From assembly GCA_017541205.1 (NCBI GenBank), contig JAFXZO010000046.1, positions 1-32,044 on the forward strand: DNA of 32,044 bases, in the 5' to 3' direction. Under the pieces are notes generated by a model. The model was not told the DNA's origin, did no database searches, and saw only the letters and a program-made list of their open reading frames with translations. The first letter of the stretch is position 1, and each line of letters begins with the position of its first letter. The translations under genes and the position numbers were made by a program. The stretch comes from Clostridia bacterium. Its GTDB lineage: Bacteria; Bacillota; Clostridia; Christensenellales; Aristaeellaceae. This document shows, in pieces, positions 1-7,900 of the stretch.

Positions 1-55
<55 letters not shown>

Positions 56-116
56 ATTCACCGCGAAGCAGCGTCGAGGCGGGTTCCAAGGGAACCATCC
101 CTGCTGACAGGAATGA

Positions 117-145
117 ATTCTATCACATTGCCAATCATCTGTCAA
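117..145 (-). promoter_or_regulatory. Promoter of tRNA-Arg
   Basis: On the minus strand TTGACA (140-145) is followed after exactly 17 bp by TAGAAT (117-122). Transcription should start near 110, about 55 nt before the mature tRNA 5' end. The leader contains a short hairpin, GGTTCC (82-87) and GGAACC (91-96). Confidence 0.8.
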
Positions 146-168
146 CCCTTTTGCCGAAATATTTTCTT

Positions 169-182
169 GCCGTCCGGACGGC
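169..182. repeat. 14-bp perfect palindrome in the tRNA/6S spacer
   Basis: GCCGTCCGGACGGC is a perfect palindrome with no loop, followed by a short GC-rich stretch. It lacks a T tract, so it is not a convincing terminator, and no protein is known to me for this site. It lies in the gene-less stretch 56-552. The rest of that stretch holds the tRNA promoter (117-145), the 6S RNA candidate (262-463) and its promoter (470-498). I see nothing else there. Confidence 0.4.
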
Positions 183-261
183 CCCGGGCGGGGCAAATCG
201 GCGCAAAAAACAGGGCATGAATCAAGCCCTCCGGGCAAAGAGCGCTCCTTTCCGGGCAAAC

Positions 262-463
262 AAAAAACGGATGTCCCGGATATGCCGCTGCCCTCTATTT
301 TTTCACCCGCTATGTTAAGCAGGCCGGTGCCCAGCGGCGCCTTCTGCCGTCCCCTGGCGTGCATGGCACGGGGGCATGACATCCGGTCGCCTGTCCCAGG
401 TTCCGTTTAATGAAATGTGGGTAAAAATAGAAAACTGGCGAACATCCCAGGAGCATCCTGTCA
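262..463 (-). ncRNA. ssrS: Probable 6S RNA
   Basis: A roughly 200-nt transcript is predicted from the perfect promoter at 470-498 down to a T6 run at 262-267. 6S RNA is a rod-shaped RNA of about 180-200 nt that mimics an open promoter and binds the housekeeping RNA polymerase. Here the 5' arm (442-452) pairs with the 3' arm (274-285), with one bulge. A second long helix pairs 419-430 with 295-308. The next stretch of the 5' strand (about 400-418) looks unpaired, as in a central bubble, and more helices can close the apical part. The 5' segment GGGATGTTCGCCAG resembles the E. coli 6S 5' segment GAGATGTTCGCAAG, and the 3' segment GCGGCATATCC resembles GCGGCATCTC. There is no coding signal. The identity is inference; an unknown structured RNA is the alternative. 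Confidence 0.62.
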
Positions 464-469
464 GGAAAT

Positions 470-498
470 ATTATATGCGGCGCGCTGCAAGTTGTCAA
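470..498 (-). promoter_or_regulatory. Consensus sigma-A promoter of the 6S RNA candidate
   Basis: On the minus strand TTGACA (493-498), a 17-bp spacer and TATAAT (470-475) form a perfect consensus promoter. It points away from the protein gene ending at 553 and there is no open reading frame with a ribosome binding site behind it, so it should drive a non-coding RNA starting near 463. Confidence 0.85.
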
Positions 499-552
499 GA
501 GAATCCGTCAAATCATTTTCGTTCTTGTTATAATATTTCAAACCTTGACGCT

Positions 553-2856
553 TCAGGCAGGGGGAGCGCCTTGCTCCGGCTTTTTCAGGGAGATTCCGGA
601 CGGCGCTTCCACCAGCGCTTCGATCTTTTTCTGATAGAAGTCGCACAGCTCCTTGGCCGTTTCGCTGTCGCCCGATTCGCTGGAAACGCGGACCAGGCCG
701 CGGTACGCGTCCGGCACGATGTCGGCATAGCCGTTTTCATGGCGCACGTGCAGGCCGTCGTTCAGGGAGTGCGGGCGCGTCTCATTTTCGCACAGCGCAT
801 GCAGGATCTTTCCTTTATCCTGCGCGCGGCAGGGGATCTCCCGGGAATGCGTGTGGACGCTGGGCAGCTCCTTTAGGAGCGCCTCCATGGGCTCTCTTTT
901 CATTCCTTCGGCCATGAGGAGCATGCCGGCCAAGCCGTCGCCGAGCACGGTCTGCAAGCGAAAGCACCTTTCCGAATCGTCCTTGGGCAGCAGGGGCGAA
1001 ATGCCCGCCGCGGCTCTTGGCAAATAGGCCAGATCGTATAGCCCGCCCTCCTGCCGATAAAAGAGCGCCAGGAGCAACAGCACGGTTTCTTCTTTTGATA
1101 ATGCGCGCTGTGCGGTAAAGGCGATCACCTCCGCCCCGTCGTCCGAAATCAAAAAGCCCGTTTCGCCGGGACGCCTGTCTTCCCCCGGCTTGTCGGCAAA
1201 GCGTGCGTTCCTTGCGTTCAGGCGGGACAGGCCCTCCTTCGCCAGGCACAGGATCTTTGGATCGGCACAGTATACCGCCACGGGTGAAAGCAGCGCGGTT
1301 TCCGTTTTCCAGGGGATCAATTGCGCCAGATACAGATCCTCCGCGCCGGCCAAAGGGATCAATTCGCCTTTTTTCGCGAAGGCCGGCGGCGTATCCTGGC
1401 GAAGAACGCAGGCGCTCATGGCCGTGCGCTGCCGCTGGGTGAGCGCCGCGCCGTCGCGGCCCAGAAAACGGATGGTCTGGCCCTGGCAATACACACCGCC
1501 GTCCAATCGCAGCGCATGGATCCACAGCCGCAGCATTTGCGCGCTCGCTGTCCCGCCGTCCAGCACCCTTAGGCCCTGGGCGGACAAAGCCCCCGCCGCC
1601 ACGGTTTTGAGCGCCTCCGCGTCCCTGTGGGCAATGGCCGCGCGGCGCAGGCCCAGCACCTTGATGAATGCGCCGCACAGGGCACACGCGCTTTCCATCG
1701 AATCGCAGTCCGCGCCCTGATCCGTCCATTGCGGCGCGGTAAAATCCCCCGCCGTAACGCTGTGGGAAACCACCGCGCCGGGAGCCGCCTTAAGATGGGG
1801 CCAGATCTTGACCCCGGGCTTGAGCAGGCTCCACGCCCCGGCTGACGCGCGTTCGCCCAGGGCGCATCCGTCCCCCATTTCCGCCCCGATACGGGCCGTC
1901 GCGCCGCTGCAAAGGACGCTGCCTGCGATCCGGGCTTTCTCCTGCGCCTGGCTTTCGTCCCAAAGACAGGCGTTTTCGATCACCGCGCCGCGGCCGACCG
2001 TGCACCCCTCGCCCAGCACGGAATCCCGGATCACGGCGCCTTTTTCCACCACCGTGCCCGGACCGATCCAGCAATTGCCGCTGACCTTCGCTTCCGGGCT
2101 TACGACGGCGTTTGGATCGACGCCGCTGGGGTGCGGCAGATCGACCCTTCCCGCAAGCAAGTCCCGCTGCGCCTGCAAATACGCGCGCTGATCCCCCACG
2201 TCGCACCAGTATCCCTTGGTTTCATAGCCATAGATCGGCAGCCCCGCGGCCGCGAGCGCGGGAAATATGTCCTTGCCGAAATCCGGCGATCCGCCGTCCG
2301 GGATATGCGAAAAGATTTCCGGCTCCAGGATATAGATTCCCGTATTGACCAAATCGCTGAACACATTGTTCCAGCCCGGTTTTTCGATGAAGCGGGTGAT
2401 CCTGCCCTCCCGATCGGTCAAAACGACGCCGTAGGGCAGCGGCATGGGGACGGATTTGAGCACCAGGGTCGCCAGGGCCTTCTTCCGCTGATGAAAGCGC
2501 AGCGCCTGCGTCAGGTCGCAGTCCGTCAGCCCGTCTCCGGACAAAATAAAAAACGTGCCCCCGATACATTTTTCCGCCAGCTTCACGCTGCCGGCCGTGC
2601 CCATCGGCTCCGTTTCCTCAAAGTATTTCATCCGCACCCGATATTTTTCCCCGCGCCCGAAGGCCCGGCGGATCTTGTCGGGCTGATACCACAGCGTGAC
2701 GCCGATGCTGTCCATTCCGTGCCGTTTGAGCAGCTTGACGGCATAGCCCATCACCGGCTCCCCCAGCAGCGGGGCCAGCGGCTTTGGCAAAAGGCAGGTA
2801 AGCGGGCGCAGCCTCTCTCCTTCCCCGCCCGCCATGATGATCGCCTGAAGTGACAA
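553..2856 (-). CDS. Sugar-1-phosphate nucleotidyltransferase with hexapeptide-repeat and degenerate phosphomannomutase-like domains
   Basis: The 767-residue protein has three parts. Residues 1-235 are an NTP-transferase domain that should join a nucleotide to a sugar 1-phosphate, likely GDP-mannose or a similar donor. It shows GGEGERLRPLT (10-20), PKP (24-26), SGDGLTD (106-112), EKP (158-160) and NTGIY (171-175). Residues 250-365 are left-handed beta-helix repeats. Residues 385-767 resemble a phosphohexomutase, as in actinobacterial and cyanobacterial mannose-1-phosphate guanylyltransferases of about 830 residues. The mutase catalytic serine loop is not present; the position reads DGGVYCQGQ (452-460). 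I chose the TTG start at 2856 because AAAGGAG lies 9 nt before it and the motif-bearing fold begins at once; the open frame continues upstream to 3036 without homology. It stands alone, divergent from rbgA. Confidence 0.85.
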   Translation of the reverse strand: MSLQAIIMAGGEGERLRPLTCLLPKPLAPLLGEPVMGYAVKLLKRHGMDSIGVTLWYQPDKIRRAFGRGEKYRVRMKYFEETEPMGTAGSVKLAEKCIGGTFFILSGDGLTDCDLTQALRFHQRKKALATLVLKSVPMPLPYGVVLTDREGRITRFIEKPGWNNVFSDLVNTGIYILEPEIFSHIPDGGSPDFGKDIFPALAAAGLPIYGYETKGYWCDVGDQRAYLQAQRDLLAGRVDLPHPSGVDPNAVVSPEAKVSGNCWIGPGTVVEKGAVIRDSVLGEGCTVGRGAVIENACLWDESQAQEKARIAGSVLCSGATARIGAEMGDGCALGERASAGAWSLLKPGVKIWPHLKAAPGAVVSHSVTAGDFTAPQWTDQGADCDSMESACALCGAFIKVLGLRRAAIAHRDAEALKTVAAGALSAQGLRVLDGGTASAQMLRLWIHALRLDGGVYCQGQTIRFLGRDGAALTQRQRTAMSACVLRQDTPPAFAKKGELIPLAGAEDLYLAQLIPWKTETALLSPVAVYCADPKILCLAKEGLSRLNARNARFADKPGEDRRPGETGFLISDDGAEVIAFTAQRALSKEETVLLLLALFYRQEGGLYDLAYLPRAAAGISPLLPKDDSERCFRLQTVLGDGLAGMLLMAEGMKREPMEALLKELPSVHTHSREIPCRAQDKGKILHALCENETRPHSLNDGLHVRHENGYADIVPDAYRGLVRVSSESGDSETAKELCDFYQKKIEALVEAPSGISLKKPEQGAPPA

Positions 2857-2975
2857 CGCGCATCGCTCCTTTTTGTTCTTTACCGGTAGTATGCGCACGC
2901 GCGGGCCGAGGTATCCGAAAAGGAATGCGAAAGTTTTTTCGCTGTTTTTCCTTAATCCCCTAAAGGCGCTTCCGG

Positions 2976-3011
2976 GCGCGCATCCATCGCCTCCGCTTTT
3001 CTGATGCGCGC
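2976..3011. repeat. Inverted repeat between divergent genes
   Basis: GCGCGCATC (2976-2984) and GATGCGCGC (3003-3011) form a perfect 9-bp inverted repeat around an 18-nt loop. It lies in the 271-bp gap between the nucleotidyltransferase (minus) and rbgA (plus), probably in the leader of the former. No T run follows on either strand, so it is not a plain terminator. I did not find a convincing promoter for the minus-strand gene in this gap. Confidence 0.45.
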
Positions 3012-3044
3012 TTCTTCCTATTGTAAATCTTCGCAATTCAGGTC

Positions 3045-3073
3045 TTGCGTTTTTGAATAAAAAGTGATATTAC
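3045..3073 (+). promoter_or_regulatory. Possible promoter of the rbgA operon
   Basis: TTGCGT (3045-3050) and TATTAC (3068-3073) are separated by 17 bp in an AT-rich patch 55 bp before rbgA. The match to consensus is moderate (3 of 6 and 4 of 6), but it is the best candidate for the long operon that follows. Confidence 0.35.
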
Positions 3074-3127
3074 TTAAAAAGAACGCGATCCATACCGTAA
3101 CTTACATTTTTTGGAAAGGATTCCGCG

Positions 3128-4003
3128 ATGGAAATTAATTGGTATCCCGGGCACATGGCCCGCGCCAAGCGGATGCTGGCAGAGCAGCTGTCCCGGGTGG
3201 ATGTGGTGATCGAATTATGCGATGCCCGGCTGCCCCTGTCCAGCCGCAATCCGGACCTGATGAAGCTGACGGAAAGAAAAGAAAGGGTGCTGCTGCTTGG
3301 CAAAAGCGACCTGGCCGACAGCGCCGTGACCGCGAAATGGCTGAAGGTCTTCCGGGCCCAGGGCATCGCCTGCATGGCGCTGGATATGAATAAGCAGGCG
3401 AAGGCCGCCCTCTCCCTGATCGACGGGGCGGCAAAGGAAGCGGTGGAGCGCGCCAGGCAGCGCGGCATTAAGAAAACAGTGCGCGCGCTGGTCGCGGGCG
3501 TCCCGAACGTTGGCAAATCCACTTTGATCAATCGCCTGCACGGCGGCAATATCGCCAAGGTGGGCGATATGCCCGGGGTGACCAAAAGCAACCAATGGGT
3601 CAAGATCACCCCGTATCTGGAGCTAATGGATACGCCGGGCCTGCTCTGGCCCCGGCTGGACGATCCCCTGGCCGCGCGGAGGCTCGCCTATATTTCCGCG
3701 ATCCGCGATGAAGTATTGGATACGGCGCATTTGTCCGTTCAGCTGCTGACCGACCTGATCGCCGTCGCGCCCAACGCCGTGCAGGAGCGGTTCAAGATCA
3801 AGGATCTGTCCCTGAGGGGGCCGGAGCTTCTGGACGCCGTTTGCCAGGGCCGCGGGTTTTTGATGAAGGGCGGCGCATTTGATACCGACCGCGCCTGCAA
3901 GGTGGTGCTGGATGAATTCCGGGGCGGAAAGCTCGGCCGCATCACCCTGGAAGCGCCGCAGGACGGCCGGGCGTCTGAGGAAACTTACGATGAACAAGCG
4001 TGA
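3128..4003 (+). CDS. rbgA: Ribosome biogenesis GTPase RbgA (YlqF)
   Basis: RbgA is a circularly permuted GTPase needed for late assembly of the 50S ribosomal subunit. The 291-residue protein begins with NWYPGHMARA, which holds the catalytic His9. The permuted order of motifs is visible: G4 first (GKSD, 58-61), then G1 AGVPNVGKST (123-132), G2 Thr152, and G3 DTPG (168-171). The length is normal. G4 should read NKxD, but the base-specifying Asn is Gly here. GGAAAGGA lies 7 nt before the ATG. It is the first gene of the plus-strand operon and overlaps rnhB by 14 bp, the arrangement seen in many Bacillota. Confidence 0.96.
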   Translation: MEINWYPGHMARAKRMLAEQLSRVDVVIELCDARLPLSSRNPDLMKLTERKERVLLLGKSDLADSAVTAKWLKVFRAQGIACMALDMNKQAKAALSLIDGAAKEAVERARQRGIKKTVRALVAGVPNVGKSTLINRLHGGNIAKVGDMPGVTKSNQWVKITPYLELMDTPGLLWPRLDDPLAARRLAYISAIRDEVLDTAHLSVQLLTDLIAVAPNAVQERFKIKDLSLRGPELLDAVCQGRGFLMKGGAFDTDRACKVVLDEFRGGKLGRITLEAPQDGRASEETYDEQA

Positions 4004-4601
4004 AGAAAGACTGAACGCCCTGATCAAGACCGATCTTCCCCTGTGGGAGCAGGGCGTCCGCTTCGCGGGGATGGATGAAGCGGGCCGCGGCCCGCTGGCG
4101 GGAAATGTGGTCGCCGCGTGCGTCATCATGCCCAGGGAGCCGCTGCTTTCCTGGGTGGACGACAGCAAAAAGCTCTCCCCGCAGCGCCGGGAAAAGGTAT
4201 ACGACGAAATCATGTCCATCGCCCTGTTCGTCGGCGTCGGGCGCGCGAGCCCTGAGGAAATCGACCGATACAACATCCTGGAGGCGACGAAAATGGCCAT
4301 GCGCCGCGCGGCGGAGGGTGCAAACGCCGATCTGTTCCTGATCGACGCCCTCTCCGGCCTCGGATTATCCGGCGAAGAAAGGGGCATCATTCACGGGGAC
4401 GCCCTTTGCTATGCCATCGCCGCCGCGAGCGTGATCGCCAAGGTGACGCGGGATCGGGAAATGCCGCTGCTCGATCAGCAATATCCCGGATACGGCTTTT
4501 CCCAGCACAAGGGCTACGGCACCGCGCAGCACATTGCGGCCCTGAAATCCCTGGGCCCCTGCCCCGCGCACAGGCGTTCCTTTATCGGGCATTTCGTATG
4601 A
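3990..4601 (+). CDS. rnhB: Ribonuclease HII
   Basis: RNase HII cuts the RNA strand of RNA/DNA hybrids and removes single ribonucleotides from DNA. The 203-residue protein has GMDEAGRGPLAG with catalytic D29 and E30, DDSKKLS (57-63), D119 in LIDAL, and the AAASVIAKVTRD block (144-155), ending with the usual YPGYGFSQHKGY segment. The open frame runs upstream inside rbgA, but the ATG at 3990 has GAGG 9 nt before it and places the first motif at the usual distance. Its stop overlaps the yraN start as ATGA. Confidence 0.96.
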   Translation: MNKREERLNALIKTDLPLWEQGVRFAGMDEAGRGPLAGNVVAACVIMPREPLLSWVDDSKKLSPQRREKVYDEIMSIALFVGVGRASPEEIDRYNILEATKMAMRRAAEGANADLFLIDALSGLGLSGEERGIIHGDALCYAIAAASVIAKVTRDREMPLLDQQYPGYGFSQHKGYGTAQHIAALKSLGPCPAHRRSFIGHFV

Positions 4602-4930
4602 GCAGGGAGGATACGGGGCTGCTGGGCGAATGGCGGGCGGCGAAATACCTGAAAAAGCAGGGCATGCGCGTCATGGAGAGGCGATACCGCTGCGGCCATG
4701 GAGAAATCGATCTGATCTGCGCGGACGGGACGGAAACGGTTTTCGTGGAGGTCAAGACCCGGCCGGACGGCAGAATCGGCGACGGCGTCCGGGCCGTGAA
4801 TAGGGAAAAACGCAGCCGCATCAAAAACGCGGCCGCGCAGTACCTGCGCTTTCATCCCTCCCCTTCTGTGCGCTTTGACGTGATCGAAATCAGCGCGGCG
4901 GGGCTGCGCCATATCAAAAACGCTTTTTAG
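4598..4930 (+). CDS. yraN: YraN family (UPF0102) endonuclease-like protein
   Basis: This 110-residue protein belongs to the small UPF0102 family, which has a restriction-endonuclease-like fold and is usually found beside rnhB. The nuclease core is visible as GHGEIDLICAD (about 36-46) followed by VFVEVKTR (about 51-58). The ATG at 4598 overlaps the rnhB stop codon, and the length suits the family. Its cellular role is not firmly established; a role in DNA processing is plausible given comM and dprA further down the operon. Confidence 0.9.
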   Translation: MSREDTGLLGEWRAAKYLKKQGMRVMERRYRCGHGEIDLICADGTETVFVEVKTRPDGRIGDGVRAVNREKRSRIKNAAAQYLRFHPSPSVRFDVIEISAAGLRHIKNAF

Positions 4931-4938
4931 GAGATACC

Positions 4939-7900
4939 ATGAAGAACATGAAACGAATCTGGCTTATCGCCGGCGCTGCGCTGATGATCGCGCTGGCGCT
5001 GTTTCTGCTGATTCCGCGTTCCAATGTGAATCTTTCCTACGACAACCTGATCGTCAACGGGGATTTTTCCAAGGTGGACGATAAAGGCCTGCCTTCCTCG
5101 TGGTACAGGGACGCCTATGACGGGCTGACCGGCGCGGAGTTCAGCGTGGAAACGGACGAAAACGGCTCCTGTGCCCACATCGTCAATATCATGCCCAAGG
5201 ACGCCCGCTTCGTCCAGTCGGTCAGGGTGGCGCCCAACAGTATTTATTGCCTGCACGGCTACATCAAAGCGTCGGCGCAAGGCGGGCGCGGGGCCAATCT
5301 TTCCGTCGAGGGCGTGTACGTGTTTACCGACGCGTTATTCGATACCCGGGGCGAATGGAAGGAAGTGTCCCTGTACGGCCGCACCGGGCCCGAGCAGGAG
5401 TACGTCGAAGTATTCGTGCGCCTGGGCGGGTACAGCGGCGAATCGACAGGCGAGGCCTGGTTCAAGGATGTGACGCTGTGCCGGGTGGATACGATCCCCG
5501 CCGGCAATTACGCAAGCGACTGGTACCGCGAAAAAACGCAGGATGCCGGCGAAAACGCTTCTCAGACCCAGCGCACCTGGAGCATCCGCTTCGTCCTGTC
5601 CGCGATCGCGTACCTTGTTCTGTTCGGCGTGCTTTTCATCTTCCTTCGCAAGCGGGACGACCTGCTGCAAAAGCCCTCCGCCCGCTCGGGCATCCCGGGG
5701 CTGATCCTGGTGCTGCTGTGCGCGCTCGGCCTTCGCCTTGCCTTGGCCCTTTGGATCCCCGGGTATGACGTGGACATCTCCTGTTTTTCGCTCTGGGGCG
5801 ATCATATCTCCGCCGTCGGCGCCGCGAATTTTTACAGCCAGGATTATTTCTGCGATTATCCTCCGGGATATATGCTGATCCTGTGGGCCGTCGGCAGCGT
5901 CGGCAAGCTCTTTGACACCGGCATGACGGAGCTGATGGTCAAGCTCCCGCCCATCCTGGCCGACCTAATGCTGTGCGCGCTTTTGTACGCGACGGCGAAA
6001 AAATATAAGCTCTCCTCCAAAGCCTCCCTGGCCCTGGTGATCCTTTATGCCTTTAACCCGCTGGTGCTGATTACCGGCGCGGCCTGGGGCCAGACGGACG
6101 CGCTGATGACGATGCTGCTTTTCCTTTCGGTGCTTTGGGCCGTTCAGGGAAAATGGAAGGCCGCGCTGCCCATGTACATCGTCGCGGTGCTCTTTAAGCC
6201 CCAGGCCCTCATGTTCGGCCCGCTGGGCCTGATCGCCCTGGCCGCGCATATCGTGCGCAACCGGAAGGAGCCCAAAAAGCGCGCCGCGGTATGGAAGGAT
6301 CTGCTGCTCGGTCTCTTCTTCATGGTCCTGGCCTTCGCGGTGATCGTCGTGCCTTTCTCCATCCATCAGAAATGGGACTGGCTGATCAACCTGTACCGCA
6401 ATACCATGGGTTACTATGCCTACGCCACCGTAAACAGCTGCAACATCTATTTCCTGCTGGGCAAAAACTGGGTGGGAACGGACCAGAAGGCGGGCGTAAT
6501 AGCGCCGCTGCTGGTGTACGCGCTGGCTGTGACGCCGCTTCTGGCCGCCGGGATCGGGCGCGCGCCCGCCCTTCGCGGAAAATTTGACGATAAAAAAGAA
6601 AGCCTGCGCTTTTATCTCCTGGCGGGCATCAGCCTCGCGCTTGGCATCGCGCTCCTTGTGCTTGGCAAATTGGATCAGCTGACGTACGCGAACCTCGGCA
6701 TCGCCATGATCCTCTATTGCGTAGCCGTCGTCGGCGCGCTGTATCTGTTCGCGCGGGATCAGCAGCTGCTGCCCGTGTATGGCGCCGTTCTCCTGATCCT
6801 GCTTTTCAATACCGGCACCATGATGCACGAAAGGTATCTGTTCCCCGCGGTCGCGCTGCTGGTGCTCGGGTATATCCTCAAAAAAGATACGCGCCTGCTT
6901 TGGCTGGCGGTCGGCGTCGCGATCGCCGGGCTGTTCAACGTCGGCTGCGCGCTTGACAGGAACATCCGTATCGGCGGGTCCGCCGGGCATTTGGATACGC
7001 CCATGGCCGGGATCAAGAGCGATACGGCGGTGCTGGAATATTTTAGCGCCGCGCTCAACTGCGCCCTTTCCTTCGCGACCCTCTGCCTCGCCTCTGTCCT
7101 CAGCCGCGGCGGCGTCGTGTCCCTTTCCCCGGAGGCGCGGCCCGTTTCTCCCCTGCCGCAGAAAACGGAAAACCGGAAAATGACGGGGAAGGACTGGGCC
7201 GTTCTGCTCATCGGCACCGTCGCCTACGCCGCCCTGGCCTTTACGAACCTGGGCTCCTTCAAAGCGCCGCAGACCGCCTTCGTCTCCAAATCCGCCAATG
7301 AGGAGATCACGATCGACCTGGGCGAAGTCCGCGATTTCAAAATGGCCTACTATGGCGGCATCCATCAGTATGAGTGCGATTTTACCGTGCAGCTGAGCCA
7401 GGATGGCGTGATCTGGGGCCAATCCTATACCGCGGCCATGAAACAGGGCGACTGCTTCACGTGGAAGTATCTGTCCGCCTATACGGGCGGCGCCCTGCCG
7501 GTTGAAATCGAGGCGCGGTATGTGCGCATCGTCAGCGATCATTATTATCTGACGCTGCATGAAGTGCTGTTCATGGATTTTACGACGGGCGAAGTGCTGC
7601 CCGCGCAGATCGTGAGCGATACCCTCCTCGCATCCACCGCGGACGCAAGCGGCGCCCAGGCGGCCTGGGTGGACGCCGGGAACGAGACGGTATCCTGCCT
7701 GCTGGACGAGCAGGACACGCTGGAGGGCGAGCCCGGCTGGTACAATTCCTGCTATTTTGACGAAATCTACCACGCGCGCACGGGCTATGAGCATCTGCAC
7801 GCCCTGCAGACCTACGAAACCACCCATCCGCCGCTTGGCAAGGTGTTCATGAGCTGGTGCATCGCTATTTTCGGCATGACGCCCTTCGGCTGGCGCTTTG

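Noticed and set aside
358-370. Hairpin CGTGC/GCACG as a terminator
   Set aside because: No T run follows on either strand. It falls inside the 6S RNA candidate and is better seen as part of its apical fold.
262-463. SRP RNA (scRNA) as an alternative identity for the transcript
   Set aside because: The highly conserved GGAAGGAAGCAGC-type tetraloop and receptor segment of SRP RNA is absent.
529-534. TATAAT on the plus strand as a promoter
   Set aside because: No -35 hexamer lies 15-19 bp upstream; the nearest TTGTCA is 31 bp away. No plus-strand gene follows.
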